The position numbers were made by a program, and so were the translations under genes. Below, one piece after another: positions 1-5,031 of a stretch of DNA of 7,852 nucleotides. The stretch lies in assembly GCA_017421685.1 (NCBI GenBank), contig JAFOHW010000016.1:1-7852 (forward strand), read 5' to 3'. Source of the stretch: Candidatus Saccharimonadota bacterium. Lineage in GTDB: Bacteria; Patescibacteriota; Saccharimonadia; Saccharimonadales; Saccharimonadaceae. Under the pieces are notes generated by a model. It made no database searches. It had not been told where the DNA came from and was given only the letters and a program-made list of their open reading frames with translations. Numbering within the stretch: the first letter of the stretch is position 1; each line of letters opens with the position of its first letter.

Positions 1-86
1 CGTCGGCCTAAGGTGGGGGAGATGATTGGGGTTAAGTCGTAACAAGGCATCCGTACGAGAACGTGTGGATGGATTACCTCCTTTCT
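1..86 (+). rRNA. 16S ribosomal RNA, 3' end (partial)
   Basis: This is the 3' terminus of the small-subunit rRNA. It shows the distal strand of helix 44, the near-universal AAGTCGTAACAAGG block (33-46), helix 45, and the anti-Shine-Dalgarno CCTCC at 77-81 followed by TTTCT. The gene enters from outside the window. Differences from typical bacterial sequence include AAGGCATCC where AAGGTAACC or AAGGTAGCC is common, and GGATTACCTCC instead of GGATCACCTCC. These fit a divergent lineage, and CPR is my inference. The mature 3' end is placed by analogy and could be off by a few bases. No 23S rRNA follows: a strong terminator lies about 170 nt downstream. Confidence 0.97.
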
Positions 87-254
87 TGAGAAGGAATTCA
101 GCGCCTGAAAGCTCCTCGGAGCTCGCAGGTAGCTAGGTCGGTTACGGTTATGATTAAGAGCTTAAATCATAACAACTCTTGAGTTCGCTCGAGACGTAAC
201 ATTAAGCTAAACACGAAACTAAGATGAAAATTGCACAACTAAGTTGTTAAAACT
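87..254 (+). other. 16S 3' trailer with stable hairpins
   Basis: Non-coding spacer between the 16S end and its terminator. Visible folds include a hairpin around AGCTC-CTCG-GAGCT (109-122) closed by CCTG/CAGG, an 8-bp stem TTATGATT/AATCATAA (148-155 with 165-172), and a UUCG-capped stem CTTGAG/CTCGAG near 177-192. They are probably precursor processing or antitermination structures. No tRNA is present, although tRNAs often sit in 16S-23S spacers. Positions 151-235 recur in diverged form at 1852-1935. Confidence 0.6.
151..235 (+). repeat. Dispersed repeat, copy 1 (16S trailer)
   Basis: About 85 bp that align with 1852-1935 at roughly 75% identity with one gap. Shared blocks include ATTAAGAG, AACTCTTGAG and AAGATGAAAA. 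The last ~18 bp, ACGAAACTAAGATGAAAA (213-230), also recur at 612-629 with one change. The stem TTATGATT/AATCATAA is retained in copy 2 with a G-C to A-U replacement (152/168 against 1853/1869), which suggests the RNA fold matters. Confidence 0.6.
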
Positions 255-282
255 AAAATCCGCCCGAGAGGGCGGATTTTTT
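255..282. terminator. Bidirectional intrinsic terminator after 16S
   Basis: An 11-bp perfect stem AAAATCCGCCC/GGGCGGATTTT with a GAGA tetraloop (266-269), flanked by A and T runs. It can end 16S transcription on the plus strand and transcription of the convergent acidic gene (stop at 324) on the minus strand. Confidence 0.9.
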
Positions 283-323
283 ATCGCGAAAATAAGGGAA
301 GGGAAGCACGATCGGCTTATCGG

Positions 324-539
324 CTACTCCTCATATTCTTCATCTTCGTCATAAGAGCTGTCGTCGGCGTCGCCTGATGAATCGTCATCTAGACCCGAAT
401 CAACTGCTTCTTGTTCTTCGCGAGCACGAAGACCGTCGGCATATCCGCTTCGGTAATCTGGATTAGTTGTAGCTTTTTCGTCTTCCCCAAAGACCGCGTC
501 TTCATAACCCTGATCGTAATCTAAATTATAGTCGTTCAT
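324..539 (-). CDS. Small acidic protein with tandem GYxD motifs, 71 aa
   Basis: Unrecognised protein. Its C-terminal half is almost all Asp, Glu and Ser, so it is strongly acidic and probably disordered. The N-terminal half carries two related motifs, GYEDAVFGE and, after PDYR, SGYADGLR. This GYxxGxxG...GWxxA-like spacing loosely recalls ribosome modulation factor, but that is only a resemblance and the acidic tail is unlike the basic RMF. The start is ATG at 539. A GTG two codons upstream would fall between the -10 element and the predicted first transcribed base, so it is unlikely. There is no Shine-Dalgarno, and TATGAT lies exactly 6 nt upstream of the ATG, so the mRNA is probably leaderless. 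The stop is TAG, and the bidirectional terminator at 255-282 serves as its terminator. Confidence 0.72.
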   Translation of the reverse strand: MNDYNLDYDQGYEDAVFGEDEKATTNPDYRSGYADGLRAREEQEAVDSGLDDDSSGDADDSSYDEDEEYEE

Positions 540-545
540 GGACAC

Positions 546-575
546 ATCATAGCATATGATTATTTAAAACTCCAA
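546..575 (-). promoter_or_regulatory. Extended -10 promoter of the acidic gene (leaderless)
   Basis: On the minus strand TGC-TATGAT (-10 at 551-546) is followed by 6 nt and then ATG at 539, so transcription should start at or next to the A of the start codon. A weak -35 (TTGGAG, 575-570) is visible with 18-bp spacing. Confidence 0.6.
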
Positions 576-611
576 GTTTTGCCATAATGAATCTAAGGAT
601 AAAGAACAAAT

Positions 612-630
612 ACGAAACTAAGATAAAACC
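612..630 (+). repeat. Partial third copy of the dispersed repeat
   Basis: ACGAAACTAAGATAAAACC matches the end of the 16S-trailer repeat (213-230) with one change. It abuts the palindrome at 634. In copy 2 the same tail (1911-1930) also abuts a palindrome (1937), so the junction is part of the repeated arrangement. Confidence 0.55.
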
Positions 631-633
631 CAT

Positions 634-731
634 TTTGTCGACACTATTTCGACAAATTTTTCAAAACCTACCCCTATAAAAAATAAAATCATGATATAAT
701 AATTGACAAAATTACCGTTTTTTGCTATACT
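634..731 (+). promoter_or_regulatory. Palindrome plus strong promoter, copy 1 (giant RNA)
   Basis: Palindrome TTTGTCGA (634-641), 7-nt centre, TCGACAAA (649-656). After exactly 46 bp comes -35 TTGACA (703-708), a 17-bp spacer ending in TGC, and -10 TATACT (726-731). The intervening region shares CYTRTAAAAA with copies 2 and 3. The predicted start near 738 puts the palindrome centre at about -93, compatible with an upstream activator or other regulator site. The palindrome followed by Ts could instead be a weak terminator, but the invariant spacing argues for an operator. Confidence 0.85.
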
Positions 732-737
732 TAGGAC

Positions 738-1768
738 AGTTGCGAAAAGTTGAATAACCTCCAGCAATAGCAAATTAAAAATAATTCATACTTCACGAAA
801 AGATTTATTATCATACATTGAAGACAAGCTTGAGGCGTCATGCCAACGAAATAGGTTGAAGCGGTATTTCGTTGGCACGTCGCCTTGAGCACTGCTCTTG
901 GTGACGAAAAACTGCTAAACCAGTTGTAGAGGTAGGATTTGACCCTTACCTTGGCTGGATACACAGAAGGTCACCCTTATGGATGGCTAGACACAAGAAA
1001 GCTATCGAGAGCAGAATTGCCTCCGTGTAAGATAGTGAGTATTGAAGAGACTTAGTAATAAGCCTCTATGCGACACCAGAAATGGAGTCGTAAAAACTGT
1101 GTAGTATGGACGTTTTGGAGCGAACCGATAGTAAGGTTTGCTTATGTTGTACAGCACACGAACCTAAGAACGGGACACGGTGACGGCCTCTCGCACTCAA
1201 GTGAGTGCCAGAGGAGAGAAGGTAGTGATGCGAATTGGCCGCAAACCATTCGATAAACTGCATGGCGTCGCACTCTCTGAGCCTCAAAAACTCAGGGAAG
1301 CTTCCCAATGTTCTGATCCTGGCTAACAGACACAGAAGTGTTTGTTGGGTGCCTCAGGAGTCTACCGCAGGGTAGAAGGTAAGTGGTACCGGGTGGCAGC
1401 GAGGAAACCTCGCCCATAGATGACTACGCCTTTTGGTGTCTACCAACCTTCGGGTTGGTTTAGCGGAGCTTCCGCTGGTCAATCTTACTCGGTTCGTGTA
1501 CTGGTGCCTTTCGAGGTTTCCGCATAAAGTACACGTGGGCGCGCGAACTCTGAAGTGGAGGAGCATCAAGTAAATGGCCGGCCAGCCATCGAAAAATGCG
1601 AGATCCATCAAGAGTGTCCATGGCTCAACAACAACAAAACGTTTCCGTCACCAAACCGCAGGGATGCGATAAGGGACGGAGGAAAACCATTGGAAGTAAT
1701 GGCCCCAAGCCAAAATCTTCCTAGCACTTTTTTATCTTTTATGGCGGACCATCTTGGTCCGCTTTTTT
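738..1768 (+). ncRNA. Giant structured non-coding RNA, about 1.03 kb
   Basis: A stretch with its own consensus promoter and its own intrinsic terminator but no ORF that has a ribosome site and plausible protein sequence. It is rich in stable hairpins: a 13-bp stem 841-853/865-877 extended by AGGCG/CGCCT (833-837/881-885); an 11-bp stem with one C·C mismatch, 1187-1198/1203-1214; 1325-1333/1338-1346 with AGAA loop; 1361-1366/1371-1376; 1442-1448/1453-1459 with UUCG loop; 1462-1467/1471-1476; 1495-1502/1528-1535; and a 3' domain 1692-1721. Size and complexity resemble ornate large bacterial RNAs (GOLLD, ROOL, OLE), but I cannot match a known consensus. I do not see group I or group II intron cores, RNase P, tmRNA or rRNA signatures, and no reverse transcriptase or nuclease gene is attached. 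It shares its palindrome-promoter block with the two smaller RNA cassettes. The RNA reading is well supported; the family is unknown. Confidence 0.78.
1744..1768 (+). terminator. Intrinsic terminator of the giant RNA
   Basis: Perfect 8-bp stem GCGGACCA (1744-1751) with TGGTCCGC (1755-1762), a 3-nt loop, then six Ts. It overlaps the stop codon of the TrmB-like remnant on the other strand. Confidence 0.92.
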
Positions 1769-1850
1769 ATTCTTTTTCAGAATTATCAGTTATTTTATCT
1801 AGCTCGTTTTGATCCGTCGCCTTACGAATATATTTCTTCGCAAACAAGAA
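1767..1850 (-). pseudogene. Remnant: C-terminal tail of a TrmB-like regulator
   Basis: Read on the minus strand, this encodes FLFAKKYIRKATDQ, then NELDKITDNSEKE and a TAA stop. The first 14 residues are identical to the C-terminal region of the intact regulator at 2665-3459. The last 13 differ (SDLDSTAKTKTES there), although the (N/S)(E/D)LD pattern is kept. Upstream of 1850 homology to the gene stops and the 16S-trailer-like repeat begins. It could be the original gene tail displaced by insertion of the 898-bp cassette, or what is left of a duplicated paralogue. Confidence 0.75.
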
Positions 1851-1851
1851 A
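1809..1851. repeat. 43-bp direct repeat, left copy
   Basis: Identical base for base to 2707-2749, including third codon positions. It covers the codons for the AKKYIRKATDQ stretch of the TrmB-like protein. Identity stops abruptly at both ends (1808 against 2706, and 1852 against 2750). The repeat period is 898 bp. Confidence 0.9.
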
Positions 1852-1935
1852 TAATTAAGAGTTTATATTATAATAACTCTTGAGCTCGCTTGAAAGATAA
1901 CGTCAAACCGACGTGAAATCAAGATGAAAAACCAA
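1852..1935 (+). repeat. Dispersed repeat, copy 2 (16S-trailer-like)
   Basis: Diverged copy of 151-235 that is not downstream of a 16S gene. It begins where the left 43-bp repeat ends and runs up to the second palindrome-promoter block. Its stem is conserved with one G-C to A-U compensatory change. Confidence 0.6.
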
Positions 1936-1936
1936 T

Positions 1937-2034
1937 TTTGTCGATATCGAATCGACAAATTTTTTGAATCATTACTCTATAAAAATTTAATTTATAGACG
2001 CCTAATTGACAAAATTGACTTTTTTTGCTATAAT
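1937..2034 (+). promoter_or_regulatory. Palindrome plus strong promoter, copy 2 (cassette A)
   Basis: Palindrome TTTGTCGA (1937-1944), 7-nt centre, TCGACAAA (1952-1959). Then 46 bp, -35 TTGACA (2006-2011), 17 bp ending in TGC, and -10 TATAAT (2029-2034), both consensus. The predicted start at 2041 begins AACAATCAAA, the same ten bases as at the predicted start of cassette B. Confidence 0.88.
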
Positions 2035-2111
2035 ACTTGTAACAATCAAATGAATATTGAAAAAGCAGGATTGTGGTACATTAATACTGAGCGCATATTC
2101 TAGGGGGGATT

Positions 2112-2378
2112 ATGGACACTGTTTATCTTGTTGGCGTAACACGGATTCAAGACAGGAAGGGCTCATATCGGGCATGCTCCCACTTTCCAAGGGCGGCATT
2201 TACTGATTTCGATGATGCGTATGATTATTATCTGCGCGTCGAAAAGGAGGTGTGGTTTGACAATGGGAATCGCGTCCGTGAGGCATATCTGATAAGTATG
2301 GAGCTTGGCGAGGAGCCTGATTTGAGAAGGGGGCTTGTTAATTTTGACCTTCTAGAAGGCAGAATTTTCGAAGCCTAG
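2112..2378 (+). CDS. Hypothetical protein, 88 aa (cassette A)
   Basis: I do not recognise this protein. It is a soluble small protein with mixed alpha/beta character: a start VYLVGVTRIQ, an aromatic-rich FDDAYDYYLRVEKEVW segment, and an acidic C-terminal half with EAYLISMELGEEPDL and NFDLLEGRIFEA. No signal peptide, membrane segment or Cys/His metal site is visible. The ATG at 2112 is preceded by AGGGGGG (2102-2108) at unusually short 3-nt spacing. It is the only ORF in a unit with a consensus promoter and is followed without a gap by structured RNA A and a terminator. Protein and RNA therefore probably share one transcript, from which the RNA might be processed. The protein may act with the RNA, but that is only inferred from linkage. 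Confidence 0.75.
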   Translation: MDTVYLVGVTRIQDRKGSYRACSHFPRAAFTDFDDAYDYYLRVEKEVWFDNGNRVREAYLISMELGEEPDLRRGLVNFDLLEGRIFEA

Positions 2379-2397
2379 GCTCTATCAGGAGCTTTAG

Positions 2398-2608
2398 CCT
2401 GGCAAGTGGCACCAATAAAGCGGAGGACTAGCATTCCTCCAGTAAGTCCACTGAATGTGCTAACCGTCCAACCAACGACGTTAAAAGAGGCATTAATACC
2501 AAGGTGGCAGCTTAGATGTTGCCGACCGAGCGGGGAAGTTCCGCGGGGCTCTGACCAGGCCGACACTGTGTCACAATCTAGAAGCCCCGGCATTTGCCGG
2601 GATTTTTT
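2398..2608 (+). ncRNA. Structured RNA A, first member of a two-copy family
   Basis: Homologous to RNA B (5629-5838), with long identical single-stranded blocks such as CCTCCAGTAAGTCC and TTAATACCAAGGTGGC and a 23-nt identical block (2521-2543 = 5751-5773). Shared stems: GGAGGA/TCCTCC (2422-2427/2435-2440); CGTC/GACG (2465-2468/2477-2480) with an 8-nt loop; GGCAGC/GTTGCC (2506-2511/2518-2523); GCGG/CCGC (2530-2533/2541-2544); TGAC/GTCA (2552-2555/2570-2573). Compensatory changes against copy B support the third and fifth stems. The transcript ends in its own terminator (2586-2608). It lies directly downstream of the 88-residue gene. I cannot match it to a named family; raiA and 6S RNA are worth comparing. 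Confidence 0.82.
2586..2608 (+). terminator. Terminator of cassette A
   Basis: CCCGGC (2586-2591), loop ATTT, GCCGGG (2596-2601), then a six-T run (2603-2608). Confidence 0.9.
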
Positions 2609-2664
2609 GTGCTTATTCAAAAAGTCCAAGCATTACCACGAAAACCCATTTTTTATGACTTATC

Positions 2665-3459
2665 TTACGATTCAGTTTTTGTCTTTGCGGTGCTATCTAA
2701 ATCCGATTGATCCGTCGCCTTACGAATATATTTCTTCGCAAACAAGAAAAACTGCCTCATCGCATCCGCAATTTCTGGCGATTCAATTAAAGTAGACATT
2801 CCATTTTTATCATAATTAATGAAAGCAACATTATCTCCAAAAATATCAATTTCTACTGGGGAATCATATTCAGCTCCTGGCAAAATCGTTCGCTCTAAAA
2901 GTAATTTCTTTGCCTTTTTATTATCGAGTTTAGCAAAATCAGAGGAGGTAATATTAAAAGCTTCAATTTTCGCCTTAATTCGTCTATTTTTAAAATCTTC
3001 TAAAGCGTCATGGTCGGCCAATCTATCATAACGACTACGCACGAAATAATAAGGTTTTTTAGCATCGATAACTCTATTTCGAATTATTTCGACCCCTTCC
3101 TCACCATAAAAAGTGGTTACTCCTGGCTCATGCTGATGCTCGTTGTAATAATTTATAAAAGCAGAAAGATTACTTTCTAAGTTTTTTGCCTGCCTAGCGA
3201 CAACTCTTAAACGCTTCTCCGCAATCACTTCAAGTGCAGAAGGATGGTTCGGCACATAAGCAGAAATCTTGCCTTTATCTCTCTGGGTGATTAAACCCAT
3301 TTTTTCCAATTTTTCCAACGCCGAGTAGACCGTTGTACGGTTTTCGCCTATTCCGTCGGCAATTTCGGTCGGGGTACTTTGTCCGTTTTCTATTAAAAAG
3401 ATGTATATATTAGCCTGCATTTCTGACAGACCCACCTGCATCAATATCTCTCTATCCAT
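2665..3459 (-). CDS. TrmB-family transcriptional regulator, 264 aa
   Basis: DNA-binding regulator. The N-terminal ~75 residues form a TrmB-type winged helix: GLSEMQANIYIFLIENG, then PTEIADGIGENRTTVYSALEKLEKMGLI with the recognition helix around NRTTVYSALEKL, then a wing GKISAYVP. A short coiled linker (AEKRLRVVARQAKNLESNL) follows, then an effector domain of ~140 residues with alternating strands (TTFYGEEGVEIIRNRVIDAK, PYYFVRSRYDRL, VEIDIFGDNVAFINY) like the phospholipase-D-related C-terminal half of such regulators. The ligand is unknown. ATG at 3459 is preferred over the GTG at 3465 because TATAAT ends 6 nt upstream of that ATG, implying a leaderless transcript. The last ~27 residues overlap the right 43-bp repeat and a tail that differs from the remnant at 1767-1850, so the C-terminus may have been supplied by the inserted cassette. 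It is divergent from the Csx3-like gene across about 57 bp and could control that gene. Confidence 0.88.
   Translation of the reverse strand: MDREILMQVGLSEMQANIYIFLIENGQSTPTEIADGIGENRTTVYSALEKLEKMGLITQRDKGKISAYVPNHPSALEVIAEKRLRVVARQAKNLESNLSAFINYYNEHQHEPGVTTFYGEEGVEIIRNRVIDAKKPYYFVRSRYDRLADHDALEDFKNRRIKAKIEAFNITSSDFAKLDNKKAKKLLLERTILPGAEYDSPVEIDIFGDNVAFINYDKNGMSTLIESPEIADAMRQFFLFAKKYIRKATDQSDLDSTAKTKTES
2707..2749. repeat. 43-bp direct repeat, right copy
   Basis: Identical to 1809-1851. It lies in the coding sequence of the intact TrmB-like gene, 40 bp before its stop codon. Together the copies bracket cassette A, as attachment-site duplications at a gene 3' end would. Confidence 0.9.
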
Positions 3460-3465
3460 AACCAC

Positions 3466-3510
3466 ATTATACCATTATGTGAAGAATAGTCTATAAAATT
3501 ATGATAAAAT
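3466..3510. promoter_or_regulatory. Back-to-back leaderless promoters (TrmB-like / Csx3-like)
   Basis: Minus strand: TGG-TATAAT (3471-3466), then GTGGTT and ATG at 3459, with a weak TAGACT at the -35 position. Plus strand: TGA-TAAAAT (3505-3510), then CAAATT and ATG at 3517. Both are extended -10 elements exactly 6 nt from the start codon, with no Shine-Dalgarno. The regulator could bind here and control both genes. Confidence 0.65.
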
Positions 3511-3516
3511 CAAATT

Positions 3517-4827
3517 ATGGAAAGAGAGGTCTTAGACATTCATGAAGAGTCGGGAGCGAAAACTCCCCTCGTAAGGTCTCGCGGAGAAACCTCTTTAGAA
3601 GTCTTTTCGGCCGAACGCTCTGAAGCGTATCAAGAAAAACTAAAAAGGGGGATTAAAGTTGTAATCGGCGGTCCTTCTCGTTCGGGGAAATCAGTTCTTT
3701 TTCATTCCTTAATTCGGGCCCTGCCGTCCGCATATCCTCTCCCGGCTTCCCCAGATGGCGAAGGAGATTGGTTACAGAGATTGTATAGCGAAGACCCCGC
3801 TCTTGCGCAAAAATACCGTAAAAAAGGGGAATATACTCAAGAATTCAGGGAAGATTGCCAGAAAAAAATTGAAGATTGGGATGGTCCATTAATGCTTATT
3901 GATATGGGCGGACGTATTAATCCTGACGACGCGCCCATGATTAAAGGGGTAACCCATGCCATAATTCTAGCTTCTGACTTATCAAAAGTCTCAGAGTGGC
4001 GAGAATTTTTCGAGAACAACAACATCGAAGTTGTCGCAACAATCCATAGCCATTACGATGGTGCGCGAGATATTCAGCTACCGAAATCTAGTGAGGAAAA
4101 AGCTGAATTTAAAGGTTCAATTCATCATTTAGAACGCGGAGAACCCGCAGTTAATAGGGAAACCGTTCAAGAAGTAGCTAGTATTATCGGGAAACTAGTT
4201 GACAATAATTCTTATTATCACGAGTATGAAAGGGAAAAAACTGAGGACCCAGCCATCATTCACGTAACTGAAGAATTCTCAAATCTCCCTAAAGACGAGC
4301 ATGGTCGGACCCTCCCTACCGCAGTACCGGTAATTTACGAAGAGATATCTAGACAGAAAAGAGCATCAGCCTGGCTCGAAGGAATACGCTGTTCTTGGGA
4401 AACTATGGCTTTCGCCTTAGCTCTTGAAGATAGTGGAGCTGAAGATGTTAGGGTTGGCGCATACGGATCATATATCCCCGTAAAAAAACTTCCAGAAAGC
4501 GAACAATTCGACGAAAGATGGTGGGATGAACCGAAATATTATGGCGAAATCGAAGGAAAGCCCGTCTATGTCGTACACAATAAGGCCCACCAATCAACCA
4601 ACCTTATTGCTCCGTCAGTACTAGACACTCTTACTTTACCTAAAGTCCCAGAGGGGGCCATTGTCATTATCTCTGGAGGCGGACCAAATTGGCTTAAAGC
4701 TTCTATTGCTTCAGGTTACAGAGAAACCGCATCAGCCATCGCTGGTTTTCAGCCAGGAATCGGTTCAACAATCGCCTGGTCAGAAGAAAAAGATTATCTA
4801 GGTAAAATCATTCCAGGAAACGTTTAG
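3517..4827 (+). CDS. P-loop NTPase fused to a Csx3-like C-terminal domain, 436 aa
   Basis: The N-terminal third is a P-loop NTPase-like domain: Walker A GPSRSGKS (52-59) after strand IKVVIG, a conserved-looking SPDGEGDW (78-85), YRKKGEYTQEF (100-110), and a Walker-B-like strand LMLIDMGGR (125-133) followed by THAIILASD (146-154). I associate this module with larger Csx3-type proteins. Residues ~290-322 and ~372-433 look like Csx3-type segments, the second with EGAIVIISGGGPNWLKASIA and ending GKIIP. Csx3 (Crn3) is a ring nuclease that degrades cyclic tetra-adenylate from type III CRISPR systems. At the place where I recall family members having histidines and a YDP aspartate, this protein has YRETASAIAGFQP (401-413), so the nuclease site is probably lost. 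No CRISPR array or cas gene is in the window. The mRNA appears leaderless. It may be a nucleotide-sensing or binding NTPase. The domain call rests on motif memory. Confidence 0.72.
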   Translation: MEREVLDIHEESGAKTPLVRSRGETSLEVFSAERSEAYQEKLKRGIKVVIGGPSRSGKSVLFHSLIRALPSAYPLPASPDGEGDWLQRLYSEDPALAQKYRKKGEYTQEFREDCQKKIEDWDGPLMLIDMGGRINPDDAPMIKGVTHAIILASDLSKVSEWREFFENNNIEVVATIHSHYDGARDIQLPKSSEEKAEFKGSIHHLERGEPAVNRETVQEVASIIGKLVDNNSYYHEYEREKTEDPAIIHVTEEFSNLPKDEHGRTLPTAVPVIYEEISRQKRASAWLEGIRCSWETMAFALALEDSGAEDVRVGAYGSYIPVKKLPESEQFDERWWDEPKYYGEIEGKPVYVVHNKAHQSTNLIAPSVLDTLTLPKVPEGAIVIISGGGPNWLKASIASGYRETASAIAGFQPGIGSTIAWSEEKDYLGKIIPGNV

Positions 4828-4858
4828 CCTTATGTTGGTATTTTTACTATTAATGCAA

Positions 4859-4956
4859 TTTGTCGACCCCATTTCGACAAATTTTCAAAAAATTACCCCT
4901 GTAAAAAATTAAGACATCCTGATACAATTGACAAAAAGTAATTTATTTGCTATAAT
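4859..4956 (+). promoter_or_regulatory. Palindrome plus strong promoter, copy 3 (cassette B)
   Basis: Palindrome TTTGTCGA (4859-4866), 7-nt centre, TCGACAAA (4874-4881). Then 46 bp containing TTACCCCTGTAAAAAA, -35 TTGACA (4928-4933), 17 bp ending in TGC, and -10 TATAAT (4951-4956). The predicted start at 4963 begins AACAATCAAA. The 16S-trailer repeat seen before copies 1 and 2 is absent here; the block lies 31 bp after the stop codon of the Csx3-like gene. Confidence 0.88.
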
Positions 4957-4962
4957 ACTAGC

Positions 4963-5031
4963 AACAATCAAAAATGATTGTGAAACTTTAAAATCACGGA
5001 ATTCCCGAAAGGGAAGAAAGGAGGATGCCTC
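4963..5031 (+). promoter_or_regulatory. 5' leader of cassette B
   Basis: About 69-nt leader with two small hairpins: ACAATC/GATTGT (from 4964) and TTCCC-GAAA-GGGAA (5002-5015), a GNRA-type tetraloop just before the ribosome site GAAAGGAGG (5016-5024). The leader of cassette A also has ACAATC with a downstream GATTGT. Confidence 0.5.

Noticed and set aside
738..1768. Group I or group II intron, RNase P RNA or tmRNA as identity of the large RNA
   Set aside because: No intron core elements, domain V, RNase P conserved regions or tmRNA tRNA-like ends could be found by eye, and no intron-encoded protein. A covariance-model search remains necessary.
1555..1812. 85-codon plus-strand ORF inside the giant RNA region
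   Set aside because: It runs through the terminator hairpin and T-run, has no convincing ribosome site and reads as unstructured composition. It is a chance frame in non-coding RNA.
2398..2608. RNA A/B as integron attC sites
   Set aside because: They are ~200 bp with conserved unpaired blocks and several separate stems, not one long imperfect palindrome with the attC core sites, and no integrase is seen.
2406..2795. 129-codon plus-strand ORF after the 88-aa gene
   Set aside because: It crosses structured RNA A, its terminator and then the antisense of the TrmB-like gene; no ribosome site.
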